64,000 nucleotides of DNA from the NCBI GenBank assembly GCA_016714465.1, contig JADKDT010000012.1, positions 29,104-93,103 of the forward strand, in the 5' to 3' direction. This document shows positions 1 through 8,598 of the stretch, in pieces (position 1 is the first letter of the stretch; each line of letters begins with the position of its first letter). A program made the position numbers and the translations under genes. The notes under the pieces are model-generated. The model was not told the origin of the DNA and did not search any database. It saw only the letters and a program-made list of their open reading frames with translations. Origin of the DNA: Candidatus Brachythrix odensensis. GTDB lineage: Bacteria; Chloroflexota; Anaerolineae; J036; Brachytrichaceae.

Positions 1-168
1 GCGATGCCAATACCAGAACACGCCATGCTGGCCGGGCAGGGCCTGCTGGATGATGCCCGGTACCGGAGCGTCAACGGCATCCGGGCGCGGCGCGCGCCAC
101 CAGCCCTCCGCGCGCCCGACATTGTCGGGGTCGGGGGCGATCGTCCAGGGGCCGTTGAGGGTGTTCAT
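1..168 (-). CDS. Glycoside hydrolase family 2 protein, N-terminal fragment (runs off left edge)
   Basis: This is the 5' end of a minus-strand gene; 56 codons are visible before the window edge. It starts at an ATG at 168. The product opens with NGPW, is rich in Trp, has PVPGIIQQ around residues 36-42 and reaches FWYWHR at residues 51-56. That order resembles the start of the sugar-binding jelly roll of GH2 beta-galactosidases/glucuronidases, where a GxxWYRR strand follows a VPG segment. It would be the last visible gene of the sugar-use operon to its right and would hydrolyse an oligosaccharide. The catalytic domain is not in the window, so substrate cannot be judged. Confidence 0.6.
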   Translation of the reverse strand, partial: MNTLNGPWTIAPDPDNVGRAEGWWRAPRPDAVDAPVPGIIQQALPGQHGVFWYWHR

Positions 169-195
169 GATGGGTGGTCTGCCTAAGTGCGTTAC

Positions 196-337
196 CGAAT
201 GTTCTTGATCGTCCAGCCTCGGAGTCTCGCGCTCGGGGCGATCCAGACCGTGCCTTCCTGAACCTCGGAGGTGGGCGCCGAGGGTTCTTGGCAGGCGCGA
301 CCTGTCGGCGCCCACCTCCGAGGTTCAGGAACATTCG
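196..337. repeat. Dispersed inverted repeat, family B (CCTCGGAGGTGGGCGCC)
   Basis: A perfect 26 bp inverted repeat (256-281 with 305-330) surrounds a 23-base loop. A short outer pair (196-204 with 329-337, CGAATGTTC/GAACATTCG) overlaps the inner arms. The same arms recur at 28979-29079, 40093-40192, 41001-41072 and 46101-46173. It separates the SDR gene from the GH2 gene and could form a strong hairpin in RNA. Confidence 0.85.
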
Positions 338-380
338 TGCCTTTCGGCGCATTGGGTATCAAGGACTTTTGGTAACCCAC

Positions 381-1160
381 TTAGATTGCCGCCCGCCCGC
401 CATCGACGATCCAAGCGGCGCCGTTTACAAACGAAGCCCCATCGGAGCACAGAAACACTACGACCCGGGCGACTTCCTCGGCGTCGCCATAGCGGGCCAT
501 CGGGTTGCGCCCCATGTTCCAGCGCCGGAAGGCGTCCGGATCATCGGGCCGGTTCATTTTTTCCAACGACTGGAGCATGCGGGTGTCGATTGGGCCGGGG
601 CACACGGCATTCACCCGAATTCCCTGCTTCCCAACTTCGCCGGCGGCCGAGCGGGTCAGCCCGAGCACGCCGTGTTTGCTGGCCGAGTAGGCCGCCAGGT
701 TCGGCGAGCCAAGCGTTCCGGCCACAGAAGCGGTGTTCACGACGGCGCCCTTCTTCTGGGCGAGCATCACCGGCAGCACATGGCGCAACCCCAGGAACGG
801 GCCCTTCAGGTTGACGGCAATCACCCGATCGAAAACCGCCTCGTCGTATTCGGCGATCGGCCCGACCTGGCCTTCGATCCCCGCGTTGTTGAAGAAATAG
901 TCGATCCGCCCGAATGTGTCGACGGTCAGTTTGACGTAGGCCTGAACCTCCGCCGTTTGGCTTACGTCGGCTCGGGTCGCGAGCGCCTGCCCGCCGAGCG
1001 CGCGGATCTCGGCCGCGGTGCGTTCGGCGCCTTCCGCGTCGATGTCAACGACGACGACCTTCGCGCCGGCCCTGGCGAACTCGAGACAGGCCGCCCGCCC
1101 GATCCCGCCCGCGCCGCCGGTCACCAGGGCTACACCGCCGGTCATGTCCATTTCTTTCAT
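381..1160 (-). CDS. Short-chain dehydrogenase/reductase (SDR)
   Basis: A classical 259-residue SDR, probably an NAD(P)-dependent dehydrogenase of a sugar or sugar acid. It has the cofactor motif TGGAGGIG (14-21), NNAG (91-94), the catalytic serine near 145 and YSASK with Tyr158 and Lys162. The C-terminal WIVDGG is also typical. The ATG at 1160 directly abuts a dispersed inverted repeat (1161-1237), leaving no ribosome-binding site in front of it. ATGs at codons 4 and 6 are therefore possible starts. It lies downstream of the ABC transporter, dioxygenase and decarboxylase-family genes on the same strand, so it likely acts on the imported sugar. Exact substrate is unknown. Confidence 0.85.
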   Translation of the reverse strand: MKEMDMTGGVALVTGGAGGIGRAACLEFARAGAKVVVVDIDAEGAERTAAEIRALGGQALATRADVSQTAEVQAYVKLTVDTFGRIDYFFNNAGIEGQVGPIAEYDEAVFDRVIAVNLKGPFLGLRHVLPVMLAQKKGAVVNTASVAGTLGSPNLAAYSASKHGVLGLTRSAAGEVGKQGIRVNAVCPGPIDTRMLQSLEKMNRPDDPDAFRRWNMGRNPMARYGDAEEVARVVVFLCSDGASFVNGAAWIVDGGRAAI

Positions 1161-1237
1161 GCGAACACCCTAAGGGTTGGCCCGCATGGGTTCTTGGCAG
1201 CGAGAAGCGAATGGGGGCCAACCCTTAGGGTGTTCGC
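1161..1237. repeat. Dispersed inverted repeat, family A (AACACCCTAAGGGTTGGCCC)
   Basis: A perfect 23 bp inverted repeat (1161-1183 with 1215-1237) with a 31-base loop. Copies with the same arms and similar loops lie at 26559-26633 and 50108-50184. Here it touches the start codon of the SDR gene. Confidence 0.85.
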
Positions 1238-1283
1238 TGTGGGATAAAACGCGTCTCGCGCTGCCCGAACCGTCATTTTCATA

Positions 1284-1396
1284 CCCGTCATCCCGCGCGA
1301 AGGCGCGGGATCCATACCGCGGCTGGGCGATACCGCCGCTGAGGCGGCGACCGTACCGGGCTGACGTATGGATCCCGGCTTTCGCCGAGATGACGG
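1284..1396. repeat. Inverted repeat of the CCCGTCATCCCGCG type
   Basis: Arms at about 1284-1317 and 1366-1396 pair imperfectly (CCCGTCATCCCGCGCGAA against the GCCGAGATGACGG side, with GGATCCATAC/GTATGGATCC inside). A related repeat occurs at 35533-35774. It fills the space between the decarboxylase-family gene and the SDR gene. Confidence 0.65.
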
Positions 1397-1424
1397 CATT
1401 GTGCTGTACGTTTTCATCCCACCC

Positions 1425-2162
1425 CTACTTCGCCAGGTAATCATGAATGACCCGCCCGAACGGCAGCACAAAATCGGACCGCCAGTAGAAGCCGTCCAGC
1501 ATCTCGCGCACGGGCAGGCGATACACCGGGGCCTGGGCGTTGGGCCGCAGCTCAACCGTCACCGGCCCGCGCCAGCACTCGTACACATGCAGTTCGGCGA
1601 AGGTCCGGGCGGTGAGCTGCCGGATCGCATCACTGCCGTCCACGTTGGGCATCACCTTGAGGTTGATGTTGGTCCGGAAATCGCCGTAGGCGGTCATCTC
1701 CTCGGGCTGGGCCCGGGTCTGCTTGTAGGCCATCGTCAGGGTGATGACGTCGATGCCGTTGCGGGTCACTGTCCCAACAAACAAATCGTCGCGCACACCC
1801 AGCCAGGGCTGCCCGCCCTTCTTGGGCTGCCCGTAGATTTCGCGCCCGGTCGCCACCGCGCCGTCGCTGCCCAGATACAAATAGGGCGAATACGCCCCCG
1901 CGATGTCCGTCCCTGCCAAACGCACGGGGATTTGCACCGCCGACTCGTAGTAGTTGCCGAAATAGTCCGAGTCGTTCATGTGATAGACGTGGATGAGCAC
2001 CACGTCGCTGACGACCTCGAGCGGCGGCGGGACCAGGCGCCGGGAGGCCTCGATATCGGTTCGATAAAACGCGGTCAAAATCTCCGTGTTGCGCATCTGC
2101 ATCGGGAAGCGCGGCACGAGTGGATTATCAAACGGGGTCTCGAACGCGTGTTGCGGGTCCAT
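1425..2162 (-). CDS. Acetoacetate decarboxylase family protein
   Basis: A 245-residue protein of the acetoacetate decarboxylase (ADC) superfamily. The family signature GREIYGQPKK is present at 106-115; by comparison with the clostridial enzyme Lys114 would be the Schiff-base lysine. The length fits the family. It starts one base after the TGA of the upstream SDR (TGA-C-ATG), so the two are likely translationally coupled. Many ADC-fold proteins outside solvent producers act as decarboxylases, aldolases or dehydratases on keto acids. In this operon it probably processes a keto acid made by the neighbouring SDRs. The exact reaction is not shown by the sequence. Confidence 0.8.
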   Translation of the reverse strand: MDPQHAFETPFDNPLVPRFPMQMRNTEILTAFYRTDIEASRRLVPPPLEVVSDVVLIHVYHMNDSDYFGNYYESAVQIPVRLAGTDIAGAYSPYLYLGSDGAVATGREIYGQPKKGGQPWLGVRDDLFVGTVTRNGIDVITLTMAYKQTRAQPEEMTAYGDFRTNINLKVMPNVDGSDAIRQLTARTFAELHVYECWRGPVTVELRPNAQAPVYRLPVREMLDGFYWRSDFVLPFGRVIHDYLAK

Positions 2163-2163
2163 G

Positions 2164-2970
2164 TCACCAGAGGTGGCTGCCGCCCGCGTTCATCGCCAGG
2201 TTGCCGCCATCGACCGGGAGCAGCACCCCGGTCACGTATCCGGAGGCCGGCGAGGCTAGAAAGATCGCCGGGCCGACCATGTCCGCCGGCTCACCGAACC
2301 GATTCATGGGAATGCCCTTGAGCAAGTGGCCGAGAAAAGCCGGATCAATCGACGGGTCATCCAGCCACTTGCGCACCGATGGCGAACGGGTCTGGGAGGG
2401 CTGGATGGCGTTGACCCGGATGTTGTGGCGCGCCCACTCGGTCGCCAGCTCGCGGGTCATCTGGTTGATCCCGCCCTTGGCCACGCTGTAGGGCAGATTG
2501 CCCCGCCCGAGGGCGAGGCTGCCGGCGATCGAGCTGATGTTGATGATGCTCCCGCCGCTGCCTTGCTTGATCATCCGCCGGCCGGCCGCCTGGCTGCACA
2601 GAAAGTAGCCGGTCAGGCAGACCGTCAGAACCCGGTTCCAGTCTTCGAGGGCCAGATCCTCGGGCTTTTTCTTTGCCCCAATGTAGGGGGCATTGAGCAG
2701 GATGTCGACCCGCCCGAAGATCTCATCGACCTTTGCGAACAGGGCCGCAACCTCCTCTGCCTTGCTGATGTCGCAGTGGGCGGGCATGGCCCTGCGCCCC
2801 AGCGCGCTGATTTGCGCGCAGGTCTCGGCCACGCCGGCGTCATTGATGTCGGCGACGGCCACATCGGCGCCCTGCTGGGCGAATCCAATGGCGATGGCCT
2901 GGGCGATTCCCGATGCGCCGCCGGTGACGACGGCGACTTTCCCGGTGAGATCAAATAGTTGCGTCTGCAT
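2164..2970 (-). CDS. Short-chain dehydrogenase/reductase with altered cofactor motifs
   Basis: A 268-residue SDR with YSVAK (Tyr161, Lys165) and a serine-rich NISSIAG segment near 144-150. Two motifs deviate: the glycine motif reads TGGASGIA (16-23), losing the last glycine, and the usual NNAG is replaced by LNAP (92-95). The catalytic tetrad may therefore lack its asparagine. A good ribosome-binding site (AGAAGGAGAACC) precedes the ATG at 2970, directly behind a perfect hairpin. It is coupled to the ADC-family gene. A role in oxidising a hydroxyl of the imported sugar or sugar acid is inferred. Confidence 0.85.
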   Translation of the reverse strand: MQTQLFDLTGKVAVVTGGASGIAQAIAIGFAQQGADVAVADINDAGVAETCAQISALGRRAMPAHCDISKAEEVAALFAKVDEIFGRVDILLNAPYIGAKKKPEDLALEDWNRVLTVCLTGYFLCSQAAGRRMIKQGSGGSIINISSIAGSLALGRGNLPYSVAKGGINQMTRELATEWARHNIRVNAIQPSQTRSPSVRKWLDDPSIDPAFLGHLLKGIPMNRFGEPADMVGPAIFLASPASGYVTGVLLPVDGGNLAMNAGGSHLW

Positions 2971-2978
2971 GGTTCTCC

Positions 2979-3022
2979 TTCTGCGGCGATATGCCCGCCC
3001 CGGCGGGCATATCGCCGCAGAA
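2979..3022. repeat. Perfect 21 bp hairpin between PhyH and SDR genes
   Basis: The arms 2979-2999 and 3002-3022 are perfectly complementary with a two-base loop. On the minus strand the hairpin ends at the ribosome-binding site of the SDR gene, so it could block ribosome loading, stop RNA degradation or partly terminate transcription. There is no T-tract on either side. Confidence 0.8.
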
Positions 3023-3024
3023 GA

Positions 3025-4021
3025 TCAAGCGCACATGGGCGTATCGGCCGACCAGCGATTGAACTGCGGCGGCGCCTTGGGCGCCAGGGCCGCCCGGGCG
3101 TCCAGCCACAACTGCGACCAGGCTCGCCAATCGCGCAGCTCATTTTGCGGATTCTGGCGGCTGCGGGCGACAAAGCCGGGGAAGGCCGGCCGGCCGGTCG
3201 GCAATCCGATCGGCTGGTAGCGCAGGTCGAAGCTCCAGCGAATGTCGTCGCTCTGGTTGGCCAGCGACGCATGCATGGTCAGGCGGTGCATCAGCAGCGC
3301 GCCGCCGCGCTTAACCGGGACCGGGACGGGCTTGCCCTGGATGAGTTTGGACGGAATCTGCAGTCCGCCATCCGGCCCGGTGCCGGGACAGTGATCGGCC
3401 AGGGCGCGCTTGTGGCTGCCCGGGACCACGGCCAGGCAGCCGTTCTCGACCGTCGCGTCGGTGATGGGCAGCCACACGGTCAGGACCGGCACCTCGTCCT
3501 GCTCGGGGGTGGCCACACCCTGATCCTGATGCCAGCCCACCCGGACGACCAGGCCGTTCTTGGCCTGGGCCGGCACCATCCGCTCGGGCGGCTTGATCCG
3601 GGTGTGCTGAATCGGGTTTGAGAGCACTTCAGGACCCACAAACTGCTCGGCGATATCGAGCAGGCGCGGGTGGCGCAGCAGGTTGAAGACCGGCTCGCTG
3701 ATGTGGATGGGCGTATCCGCGTACACCTGGGTCTGGGGCAGCGAGATATCAAAATACTGGCCCCAGTTGGCCCCGCTCTCCTGCATGATCTTGATCAGGC
3801 GCTGGCCGAAAGGACAGGCCCGCATAACGGTTATTGAGCACGCCTTCGGCCACCCACTTCTCAGCCAGCGCATCCAGCGTCGCGGCGTAGTCGGCGACGA
3901 CGGGCGCCAGGTCGGTGTCGACGTCGAAGACGCCCTCGACCACGAGGTAGCCCTGCTCGTCAAACTGGGCCCGCATCTCGGGCGTGATCACCGGCGCGGT
4001 AGTCGGAGCGGCGTGGCTCAT
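3025..4021 (-). CDS. Phytanoyl-CoA dioxygenase (PhyH) family protein, one frameshift
   Basis: A Fe(II)/2-oxoglutarate oxygenase of the PhyH family. The start is ATG 4021 behind GGGAGG. The first 70 residues (MSHAAPTTAPVITPEM..., then QFDEQGYLVVEGVFD, typical of PhyH N-termini) are in one frame. The rest, from FGQRLIKIMQESG on, is in another. The shift falls at a three-base A run at 3809-3811 (plus strand); removing one base restores a continuous reading frame. Iron ligands are visible as WHQD in the middle and MHAS later, followed by an arginine (RWSFDLRYQP) that would bind 2-oxoglutarate. It follows the transporter genes and probably hydroxylates or oxidatively cleaves an imported compound. 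A real disruption cannot be excluded. Confidence 0.8.
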
Positions 4022-4039
4022 GATGACCTCCCTTGGGCT

Positions 4040-4909
4040 TCAGCCCTTCACGGCGCCGGCGCTCAGGCCGGCGATGATGTAGCGCTGCATGGACAGATAG
4101 AAGGCGACTGGCAGGATCGAAAAGATCATTCCGGCCCCCATGTACTGCTCAACCAGCACCCCCGACAAGCCGCTCAGGGTGGTCAAACCGACCGAGGCGG
4201 GCATGAGCTCGGTGGAGCCCACCAGAATGCTTGCATACAGAAACTCATTCCAGCCGCCAAAGAACGCCACGACGGCCACGGCGACCAACCCGGGCAGGGA
4301 CAGGGGCAGGACGATGCGCCAGACCGTGCTGAACTCGGAGCAGCCGTCAACCAGGGCCGCGTCCAGCACCTCGGGCGGCACCGCGTCAAAGACGCCCTTC
4401 AGGATCCAGATGCAGACCGGCAAGGCGAAGGCCGCATCAACGACGGCCAGCGCCGGAAGCGAGTTGAGCTGCTCCAACTGGTTGTACAAGATGTAGAGCG
4501 GGACCAGCACCAGGATCTCCGGCAGCATCTGGGTAACCAACAGGAACAGCCCGAACAGCGAGCGGCCCCGCCAGCGCAGACTGGACAGCGCGTACGCGCC
4601 CAGCACCGACAGGGCAGTCACCAGCAACATCGAAATCGACGCGATCACAAAAGAGTTCTTCAGCCAGTTGGCGATTGGCCGCTGGGCAAACAACAGGCCG
4701 AACTGGGTAAATGAAATCTCCTGCGGAAAGAACGGCGGCGGGAAGCTCAGCGAGTACTTGTTGGGTTGAATCGTCGACACAATCATCCAGTAGATCGGAA
4801 AGATCGTGATCGCCGTGACGAAGATGATGGCGACGTAGAGGAGGGTCTTCCTGATCGCCTGGCGCAGCCTCGGCGGCCGGTAGGGCGCTCCCGTTGTTGC
4901 GGTCGTCAC
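4040..4909 (-). CDS. Sugar ABC transporter permease, MalG/carbohydrate type
   Basis: An inner-membrane permease of about 289 residues with six predicted membrane segments. The EAA loop that docks the ATPase is visible in VLDAALVDGCSEFSTVWRIV, and the C-terminus SAGAVKG is typical of MalG-type permeases. I chose the GTG at 4909, which begins one base after the stop of the partner permease and follows GGGAG. It forms the channel with the upstream gene. No ATPase is encoded nearby, which is common because one shared MsmX/UgpC-like ATPase serves several such importers. Confidence 0.9.
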   Translation of the reverse strand: MTTATTGAPYRPPRLRQAIRKTLLYVAIIFVTAITIFPIYWMIVSTIQPNKYSLSFPPPFFPQEISFTQFGLLFAQRPIANWLKNSFVIASISMLLVTALSVLGAYALSSLRWRGRSLFGLFLLVTQMLPEILVLVPLYILYNQLEQLNSLPALAVVDAAFALPVCIWILKGVFDAVPPEVLDAALVDGCSEFSTVWRIVLPLSLPGLVAVAVVAFFGGWNEFLYASILVGSTELMPASVGLTTLSGLSGVLVEQYMGAGMIFSILPVAFYLSMQRYIIAGLSAGAVKG

Positions 4910-4910
4910 G

Positions 4911-5816
4911 TTAGGCGAGCTCCCTGGCCCGGCGGGCCTGCATGATGATGAAGCCGATGGCAATCACGAGCGAGATCACGAAACCGGCCACGCCCATCGC
5001 CGCGGCATAGGAGTAGTCGTAGAAGCGAAACGCCGCGTTGTAGATCCGCAGAATGACGGTCTCGGTGGCGTAATTCGGACCGCCCCCGGTCAACAGGAAA
5101 ATCAGGGCGAAGCCCTTAAACGAGAAGATCACCGCCAGCACCAGGAGCACCTCGATGGTTGGCAGGATGCCCGGCAGGGTGATATTGCGAAACAACTGAA
5201 ATACATTCGCGCCATCGACCTTGGCGGCGTCATACAGTTCCTGCGACACGCTTTGCAGCGCGGCCAGGATGACCAGGCTGTAGAACGGAAAGGCCTTCCA
5301 GGCCGAGATCAGCACAACCGAGCCGATGGCCAGGTTTGAATCCTGCAGCCACATGGGATTCTGCGTGACACCGGGGATCAGGCGGGCGACCACATTGGCG
5401 ACCCCGAATTGCGGGCTGAGGATCCAAATGAAGATCATCACCACCGGCACCTCGGGAAAAGCCCAGGGGATCATCATCAGCGCGCGCGCGCCGGCCCGGA
5501 AACGGAACGGGCGGTTGAACAGCAGCGCGGTGGCCAGCGCGGCGACGAGGGCGACGATGATCACCATCGCGGAGATCGTAAGCGTGTTCTTCAGGGCCTG
5601 CCAGAACAGATCGTCGGCGAACATGCGCGCGTAGTTGGCCAGACCCACCCAGATTTGCGGCTTGCCTGAGCCCAGGTCGATTCGGGTGAAACTGCCGTAG
5701 ATGCCCTGGAGGATCGGGGAAACGATGAAGATCCCCTCGTACAAGATGATCGGCAACGCCAGAAGATACGGCAACAGGTGAAGTCGGCGGTGGACCTTGC
5801 CCGAACTTGGTTTCAT
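4911..5816 (-). CDS. Sugar ABC transporter permease, MalF/UgpA type
   Basis: A 301-residue inner-membrane permease with six predicted membrane segments. The ATPase-docking loop is visible in LYDAAKVDGANVFQLFRNIT, and the FLLTGGGPNYATETV segment is typical of this permease class. It follows the sugar-binding protein gene on the minus strand and is coupled to the second permease. The pair would import a mono- or oligosaccharide for the catabolic genes further along the operon. Confidence 0.92.
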   Translation of the reverse strand: MKPSSGKVHRRLHLLPYLLALPIILYEGIFIVSPILQGIYGSFTRIDLGSGKPQIWVGLANYARMFADDLFWQALKNTLTISAMVIIVALVAALATALLFNRPFRFRAGARALMMIPWAFPEVPVVMIFIWILSPQFGVANVVARLIPGVTQNPMWLQDSNLAIGSVVLISAWKAFPFYSLVILAALQSVSQELYDAAKVDGANVFQLFRNITLPGILPTIEVLLVLAVIFSFKGFALIFLLTGGGPNYATETVILRIYNAAFRFYDYSYAAAMGVAGFVISLVIAIGFIIMQARRARELA

Positions 5817-5993
5817 ACGCGTTTCCGTTGCCGCGTAGCCATCTTTGGCGGCTGCGGCCTCTTGGGTTGTCTTGCCTGCCGGGTGGCGGCCTGGTAAACG
5901 GATTGTTCGTGCGCGTCGTCCATTGACGGCGCACGAGGTCCGTTGGGCAGCTGGGCCGCCGCGCTGGCGCGGCAGCCCGGCTGCAAGGGTCGA

Positions 5994-7395
5994 TCAGACG
6001 ATGCGGGCGGCGAGCGCCTCGGCTTCCTTCTGGGCCTGGGCCATCACTTCTTCCACCGACTTGTTGCCGGTGAGCGCGCCGGAGAAGTTGGTGATCACGA
6101 TCTGGCCGAACTCGGCGAAGTTGTAGACGAAGTCTCCGACGATGTCGAACGGCGTCACGTACTTGACTCCGTCATAGCCGGGCTTCAGCCAGGGCAGGTT
6201 GTCCAGATACTCCTTGCGCCCGGCCGAGGCCTGGGCGAAGATGACGTCCTCGCAGCCTTCCACCATGCGCCGGTAGGTGTCCGGCTTGTAGACCCACTTG
6301 ACGAACTCGAGGGCCGCATCGCGCACGGGCGAGGCCTTGTTGATCATCATCGGGTGAATGCGGGCGATCGAGGTGTTGCTCGCCCACGGGATGGGCGCGC
6401 TCTTCAGCTTCGGATACAGATCGGGGAAGCCCGGCTTCAGGCCGCCGACTGCCGCCGACACAAACATGCCCTGCGCGACCGCGCCGGTCCCAAACAGGCG
6501 CTGCCCGGTCGGGGAATCGGCGCCCTGCGGCATCGCCCCCGTACATCGCCTTGAAGAGCTTGAGGCCCTTGATGATGGGTTCAGAGGTCAGAAGGGGCGT
6601 CTTGCCCTTGGCCCACACCCCGCCGTAGGGCATGGCCCACATTTCGAGCTGGAACCAGAAGTCCGAGGCTTCCTTGACGAGATGGTTCGAGAAGAACCCG
6701 TACTGCTGCTTCGAGCGGTCGGTCAGGGCCTTGCTCACCTCGATCCACTCCTCGGGGGTCTTGGCCGGGGTGATCTTGGCCGCGGCGTAGCGATCCGCAT
6801 TGTAGAGAATGCCGAAGGCGACCGTCACCATGTCCAACCCGTAGAGCTTGCCATCCTTGCGCAGGGCATCGTGGGCGGAGCTGAGGTCCTTGATGTTGTG
6901 GGTGGTGAGAACAGCATCGAGCGGATAGAGCAGGTCGGCCCGGATCAGGCGGGGGGCCAGCTCGGGGGTGGCCATGATGATGTCCCCGTCGAGCTTGCCG
7001 GCTTGCGCGCCGAGGATCATCTTGGTGCTGTACGGATCGAAGCCGATCTGCTCGGTGACGACTTCGATTTCCTTCTGCGATTCGTTGAATTCCTTGACCA
7101 GGTTCACCCAGGTCTTACCGCGGTTGCCCTCTTCGAACCACCACCACAGGTAGCGCACCTTCTGCTTGACGCCCGCGTTGACGGCCGTGGCTACGGGTTT
7201 GGGGACGGCGGTAGCGGGCACGGCCGTGGCGGCCGGGACAGCCGTGGCCGCCGGAGCGGCCGGGGCAGCGGTGGGCGGAACGGCCGTTGGCGCGGCGGCG
7301 GGCGCGCAGGCGGCCAAGGCGGCGGCGCCCGCGCCAAGGGCGGAGGCCTTGAGGAACTTGCGGCGGCTGATGCCCGCCGGTTTCTGGGTAGTCAT
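5994..7395 (-). CDS. Extracellular sugar-binding lipoprotein of an ABC importer, one frameshift
   Basis: The start is ATG 7395, behind a GGAG ribosome-binding site. Residues 10-30 combine a twin-arginine motif (SRRKFLK) with a lipobox ending at Cys30 (LAAC), followed by an Ala/Pro/Thr/Val-rich linker, then a type 1 extracellular solute-binding fold. The frame is broken at a run of five C at 6536-6540 (plus strand). Removing one base joins FKAMYGA to MPQGADSPTGQR and gives one continuous protein of about 466 residues. It captures the sugar outside the cell and passes it to the two downstream permeases. The indel is probably a consensus error. Confidence 0.88.
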
Positions 7396-7548
7396 CTCGG
7401 TTCTCTCCTGGCGTATCTTTCCGAACAATGTCGGTTGGTTTTGAGTGATATCCGCGCCGCGCCAGGAATGGCGCAGTGCGCTCAGCATGGAGCTAGCGGT
7501 GTCGTGTCTCGATACTCCCCCCTTGCAGGCTGCCAACCAAATACATCT

Positions 7549-7593
7549 CCGGATGGAATGCTCCCCGGCGCCGCCGGGGAGCATTCCATCCGG
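7549..7593. terminator. Perfect 20 bp hairpin between FAH gene and binding-protein gene
   Basis: The arms 7549-7568 and 7574-7593 are perfectly complementary with a five-base loop (CGCCG). It lies downstream of the FAH-family gene (minus strand) and upstream of the binding-protein gene. It is a likely transcription barrier, although no clear T-run follows. Confidence 0.65.
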
Positions 7594-7627
7594 CGTGTTT
7601 CGGTAGGCGCTCAACCGATCGGCTGGT

Positions 7628-8500
7628 TTAGCTTTCCTTCACCACTGGATTCGAGAGCGTGCCCAGCTTGGCGATCTCGACCGTGACGGTCTCGCCCGGC
7701 AGGATCCAGCGCTTCGGTGTGCGGGCCGCGCCCACGCCCGAGGGCGTGCCAGTCGACACGACGTCGCCCGGCTCGAGGGTCATGATCCCGCTCAATAGGT
7801 GGACGAGCTGCTGCACGCCAAAGACCAGCTCGCGGGTGTTCGACTTCTGCAGGACCACTCCGCCGATCGTCAGGCTGATGTCCAGCGACTGCGGATCGGG
7901 GATCTCGTCGGCGGTGGTGATGGCCGGGCCCATCGGCAGGAAGGCGTCGAAGCTCTTGCCCAGCGTCCACTGCGAGACGCGCGCCTGGTAGTCACGGGCG
8001 CTGATGTCATTGAGCGGCAGGTAACCGGCCACGTAGCTCAGCGCGTCGGCCTCGCTCACGTGCTTGGCGCGCTTGCCGATGACAAAGCCAAACTCGGCCT
8101 CGTAGTCGACATTGTCCGTTAGACGAGGAATGATGATCGCCTCGCCCGGCCCGATGACGGTGTTGGCGTACTTCGCAAACACCGTCGGGAACTCGGGCAC
8201 GGCCTGGCCGGACTCCTTGGCGTGATCGCGGTAGTTCAGCCCGACGCAGATGATCTTGCCGGGCCGCGGAATGGGCGCCTTGAGGGTGTAGGCCCCGGGC
8301 GCGATCTCGTCGCTGCTCTTAGCGGCAGCCAGCGCGCTGGCTGCCAGGGCCATCGCAGCCGCGCCGCCCTCGAGGAAGGCGATCATGTCGGCGGGGATGC
8401 GCGAATCAAGCTTGTTCAGGTCGACGGCGGACTGTCCGCGCAATGCGCCGAGGCGGAGCGTTGCGGGCGCGTCGTTGCGGGTAAAAGTGATGAGTTTCAA
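7628..8500 (-). CDS. Fumarylacetoacetate hydrolase (FAH) family protein
   Basis: A 290-residue FAH-fold enzyme. The small N-terminal domain is followed by the catalytic domain with GLNYRDHAKE (87-96, catalytic His93) and metal ligands Glu134, Glu136 (YEAEFG) and Asp165. Such enzymes hydrolyse or decarboxylate 2,4-diketo acids, for example 2,4-diketo-3-deoxy-sugar acids in non-phosphorylated fucose or rhamnose degradation. The start is a TTG at 8500, behind the strong site GAGGAGAAAC. It is divergent from the 2-hydroxyacid dehydrogenase gene. The setting suggests C-C cleavage of an oxidised sugar acid, but the substrate is inferred. Confidence 0.88.
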   Translation of the reverse strand: MKLITFTRNDAPATLRLGALRGQSAVDLNKLDSRIPADMIAFLEGGAAAMALAASALAAAKSSDEIAPGAYTLKAPIPRPGKIICVGLNYRDHAKESGQAVPEFPTVFAKYANTVIGPGEAIIIPRLTDNVDYEAEFGFVIGKRAKHVSEADALSYVAGYLPLNDISARDYQARVSQWTLGKSFDAFLPMGPAITTADEIPDPQSLDISLTIGGVVLQKSNTRELVFGVQQLVHLLSGIMTLEPGDVVSTGTPSGVGAARTPKRWILPGETVTVEIAKLGTLSNPVVKES

Positions 8501-8514
8501 GTTTCTCCTCTGTT

Positions 8515-8546
8515 TTGGTATACTGCTAACAACTTACTGCCGACAA
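8515..8546 (-). promoter_or_regulatory. Candidate promoter and operator for the FAH gene
   Basis: On the minus strand TTGTCG (8541-8546) and TATACC (8517-8522) are spaced by 18 bases, resembling a sigma-70 promoter. The -10 box lies inside TTGGTATAC (8515-8523, plus strand). This looks like half of the TTGGTATACCAA operator known for some GntR/FCD regulators, and a GntR/FCD gene lies 2 kb away. This is a weak prediction. Confidence 0.35.
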
Positions 8547-8598
8547 TACGTCACGTTCTCACTTCTGTCAAGGCAGGTCAAATGACCACGGGAGACAA

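Noticed and set aside
174..1247. Long plus-strand open frame of 357 codons over the SDR gene
   Set aside because: It is antisense to a clear SDR with all motifs; its product is rich in Arg/His/Gly/Asp as expected from the opposite strand of a GC-rich gene.
7611..7970. Alternative minus-strand frame at the end of the FAH gene (119 codons)
   Set aside because: It is a frame-shadow of the FAH gene, whose correct frame keeps the metal ligands to the end.
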